A stretch of 5,833 bases of DNA. Source: JAICJR01 sp036491015. GTDB lineage: Bacteria; Actinomycetota; Thermoleophilia; Solirubrobacterales; Thermoleophilaceae. The notes beneath the pieces were generated by a model. The model saw nothing but the letters and a program-made list of their open reading frames with translations. It ran no database searches and was not told the origin of the DNA. The stretch's first letter is position 1. Each line of letters starts with the position of its first letter. The stretch lies in NCBI GenBank assembly GCA_036491015.1, contig DASXCV010000275.1:1-5833 (forward strand), written 5' to 3'. The position numbers and the translations under genes were made by a program. Below are positions 4,817 through 5,833 of the stretch, piece after piece.

Positions 4817-5833
4817 GGCTTGGTTCAGGCGGGGCATTACTTCGGTGGCCATCAGTTCCATTGAGCGGCGGGCTAGTTGCTCGTCGTGCCAGTCCACGCC
4901 GCAGTAGAGGAGCGTGCCGAAGGGGCCGACCTCGTTGTGGAAGGCCGCCAGGCGGTCGGCCACCTGGTCGGGCGTGCCCGCGATAACCAGCTCGTCGAGC
5001 AGGTAGTCGGTGGTGATCGACTCGTCCGGCTGGTCGTCCGAGTGCTTGAAGAGGTTCGCGCGGCCCGCGCGGATGAGCTTGAAGCCGAGCTGGTCGTAGT
5101 AGAAGCGGTACGGGCTGCGCTCGCCGAACGCGTACTCGCGGGCGGTCTCCTCGTCGTCGGCCACGAACAGGGTGCGCGCCACGCGCCACGTGTCCGAATC
5201 GGCCACGCGGCCGGTCTGCTCGCACGTGGCCTCGAACGTCTCCCAGTGCGAGCGCACCCACTCGGGCAGCAGGAAGTTGGCGGAGATCACGTCCCAGCCC
5301 TTGGCGGCGGCGTTCGCGACGCTCTTCGAGCGCGGCTCGGCGGCCGTGATCACGATCGGCGGATGCGGGCGCTGGTAGGGCTTCACCAGCAGGCCCTGGC
5401 CGATCTCCGGGATCGCGGTCTGGCTGGTCGACAGCGACCAGAACTCGCCGGCCCGATCCACGGGTCCCTCCCTCGTCCAGAGAGCGACGATGTGGTCCAT
5501 CGCCTCATCGAACATCGCGCGGCGGTCCGCCTTGAGCGTGCCGAACAGCTCCCAGTCGGACGCGAGGCCGCCCGGGCTCGCACCGAAGATGAAGCGCCCC
5601 TCGAGCAGGTTGTCGAGCATCGCCGTCTTGGTGGCCACGTTGGCGGGGTGCGAGTTAGGCAGGTTCACCGTGCCGGTGCCGAGACGGACCTGACTGGTGG
5701 CGTGGACGAGCGTGCACAGGAACGCGACGCAGTCGGTGACCGTCTCCGCCCGGTCGCTCGAGTGCTCGCCGCAGTAGGCCTCGGAGTAGCCGAGCCGGTC
5801 GGCCAGGATGAAGGCCTCGCGGTCCTCGTTCAG
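4811..5833 (-). CDS. Luciferase-like (LLM class) flavin-dependent monooxygenase, N-terminus beyond window
   Basis: Partial gene with 340 visible residues and an open frame to the right edge. A possible GTG at 5668 is internal: conserved family sequence continues upstream of it. Visible signatures are EAFILADRLGYSEAYCGEH (6-24, with the conserved E23-H24), the strand VRLGTGTV (49-56), and the bacterial-luciferase hallmark from HPANVA (62-67) through LDNLLEGRFIFGASPG (73-88). Family members are TIM-barrel enzymes using reduced FMN or coenzyme F420 to oxidise or oxygenate small organics; cofactor and substrate cannot be decided here. Only a short N-terminal segment should be missing. It is convergent with the exporter operon and overlaps it by 6 bp at the stops, so it is not co-transcribed. 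If FMNH2-dependent it would need a reductase; the FMN reductase 4 kb away is a conceivable but unproven partner. Confidence 0.92.
   Translation of the reverse strand: MNEDREAFILADRLGYSEAYCGEHSSDRAETVTDCVAFLCTLVHATSQVRLGTGTVNLPNSHPANVATKTAMLDNLLEGRFIFGASPGGLASDWELFGTLKADRRAMFDEAMDHIVALWTREGPVDRAGEFWSLSTSQTAIPEIGQGLLVKPYQRPHPPIVITAAEPRSKSVANAAAKGWDVISANFLLPEWVRSHWETFEATCEQTGRVADSDTWRVARTLFVADDEETAREYAFGERSPYRFYYDQLGFKLIRAGRANLFKHSDDQPDESITTDYLLDELVIAGTPDQVADRLAAFHNEVGPFGTLLYCGVDWHDEQLARRSMELMATEVMPRLNQAL

Noticed and set aside
4811..5668. A complete monooxygenase starting at GTG 5668
   Set aside because: The frame continues upstream to the window edge with conserved family sequence, including the E-H pair, so this GTG is an internal valine and the gene is partial.
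1..5833. A defence, CRISPR, phage or toxin-antitoxin system
   Set aside because: All seven genes belong to recognised metabolic, regulatory, transport or stress families. No nuclease, integrase, transposase or spaced repeat array was seen.

Overview
The window is GC-rich, bacterial and densely coding. High-GC codon use, short gaps or stop/start overlaps inside operons, and two regulator genes whose predicted transcripts start at or next to their start codons all suggest an actinobacterium. A Solirubrobacterales/Thermoleophilia-type soil lineage is a guess; no rRNA or marker gene is present to place it. No RNA gene, CRISPR array, insertion sequence or phage gene was seen.

Layout, left to right. 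Positions 1-1626 hold a minus-strand operon, transcribed right to left: a YceI-family isoprenoid-binding protein, an NADPH-dependent FMN reductase 2 bp after it, and a CatE-like vicinal-oxygen-chelate (VOC) protein 11 bp further on, which runs off the left edge. Its promoter (about 1674-1702) is flanked and overlapped by two near-identical palindromes, AGTTGA-N4-TCAACT. Positions 1706-1793 are non-coding and carry two small heptamer repeat arrays. A MarR-family regulator (1794-2276, minus) follows, and a third copy of the same palindrome lies just upstream of its GTG start. Across a 76-bp divergent intergenic region, a plus-strand operon runs from 2353 to 4816: a TetR-family regulator, a 14-helix DHA2-type MFS drug exporter (ATGA overlap with tetR), and a universal stress protein. 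Two tandem palindromes of the form CTGAGAC-N6-GTCTCAG cover the tetR promoter and start codon. A luciferase-like flavin monooxygenase (4811-5833, minus) converges on this operon, overlaps it by 6 bp at the stop codons, and runs off the right edge.

How the parts may work together. The MarR protein is the likely repressor of both its own gene and the yceI operon, because the same operator occurs at both promoters. The operon content (quinone-type flavin reductase, catechol-dioxygenase-like VOC protein, isoprenoid-binding YceI, MarR regulator) resembles the quinone/catechol stress regulons MhqR and CatR of Bacillus subtilis, with YceI added. The TetR-MFS-USP operon looks like a separately autoregulated efflux unit. 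The two regulators share one compact divergent control region, so the two responses may be physically linked. The functional link is inferred; the operators, promoter elements and gene order are read directly from the sequence.
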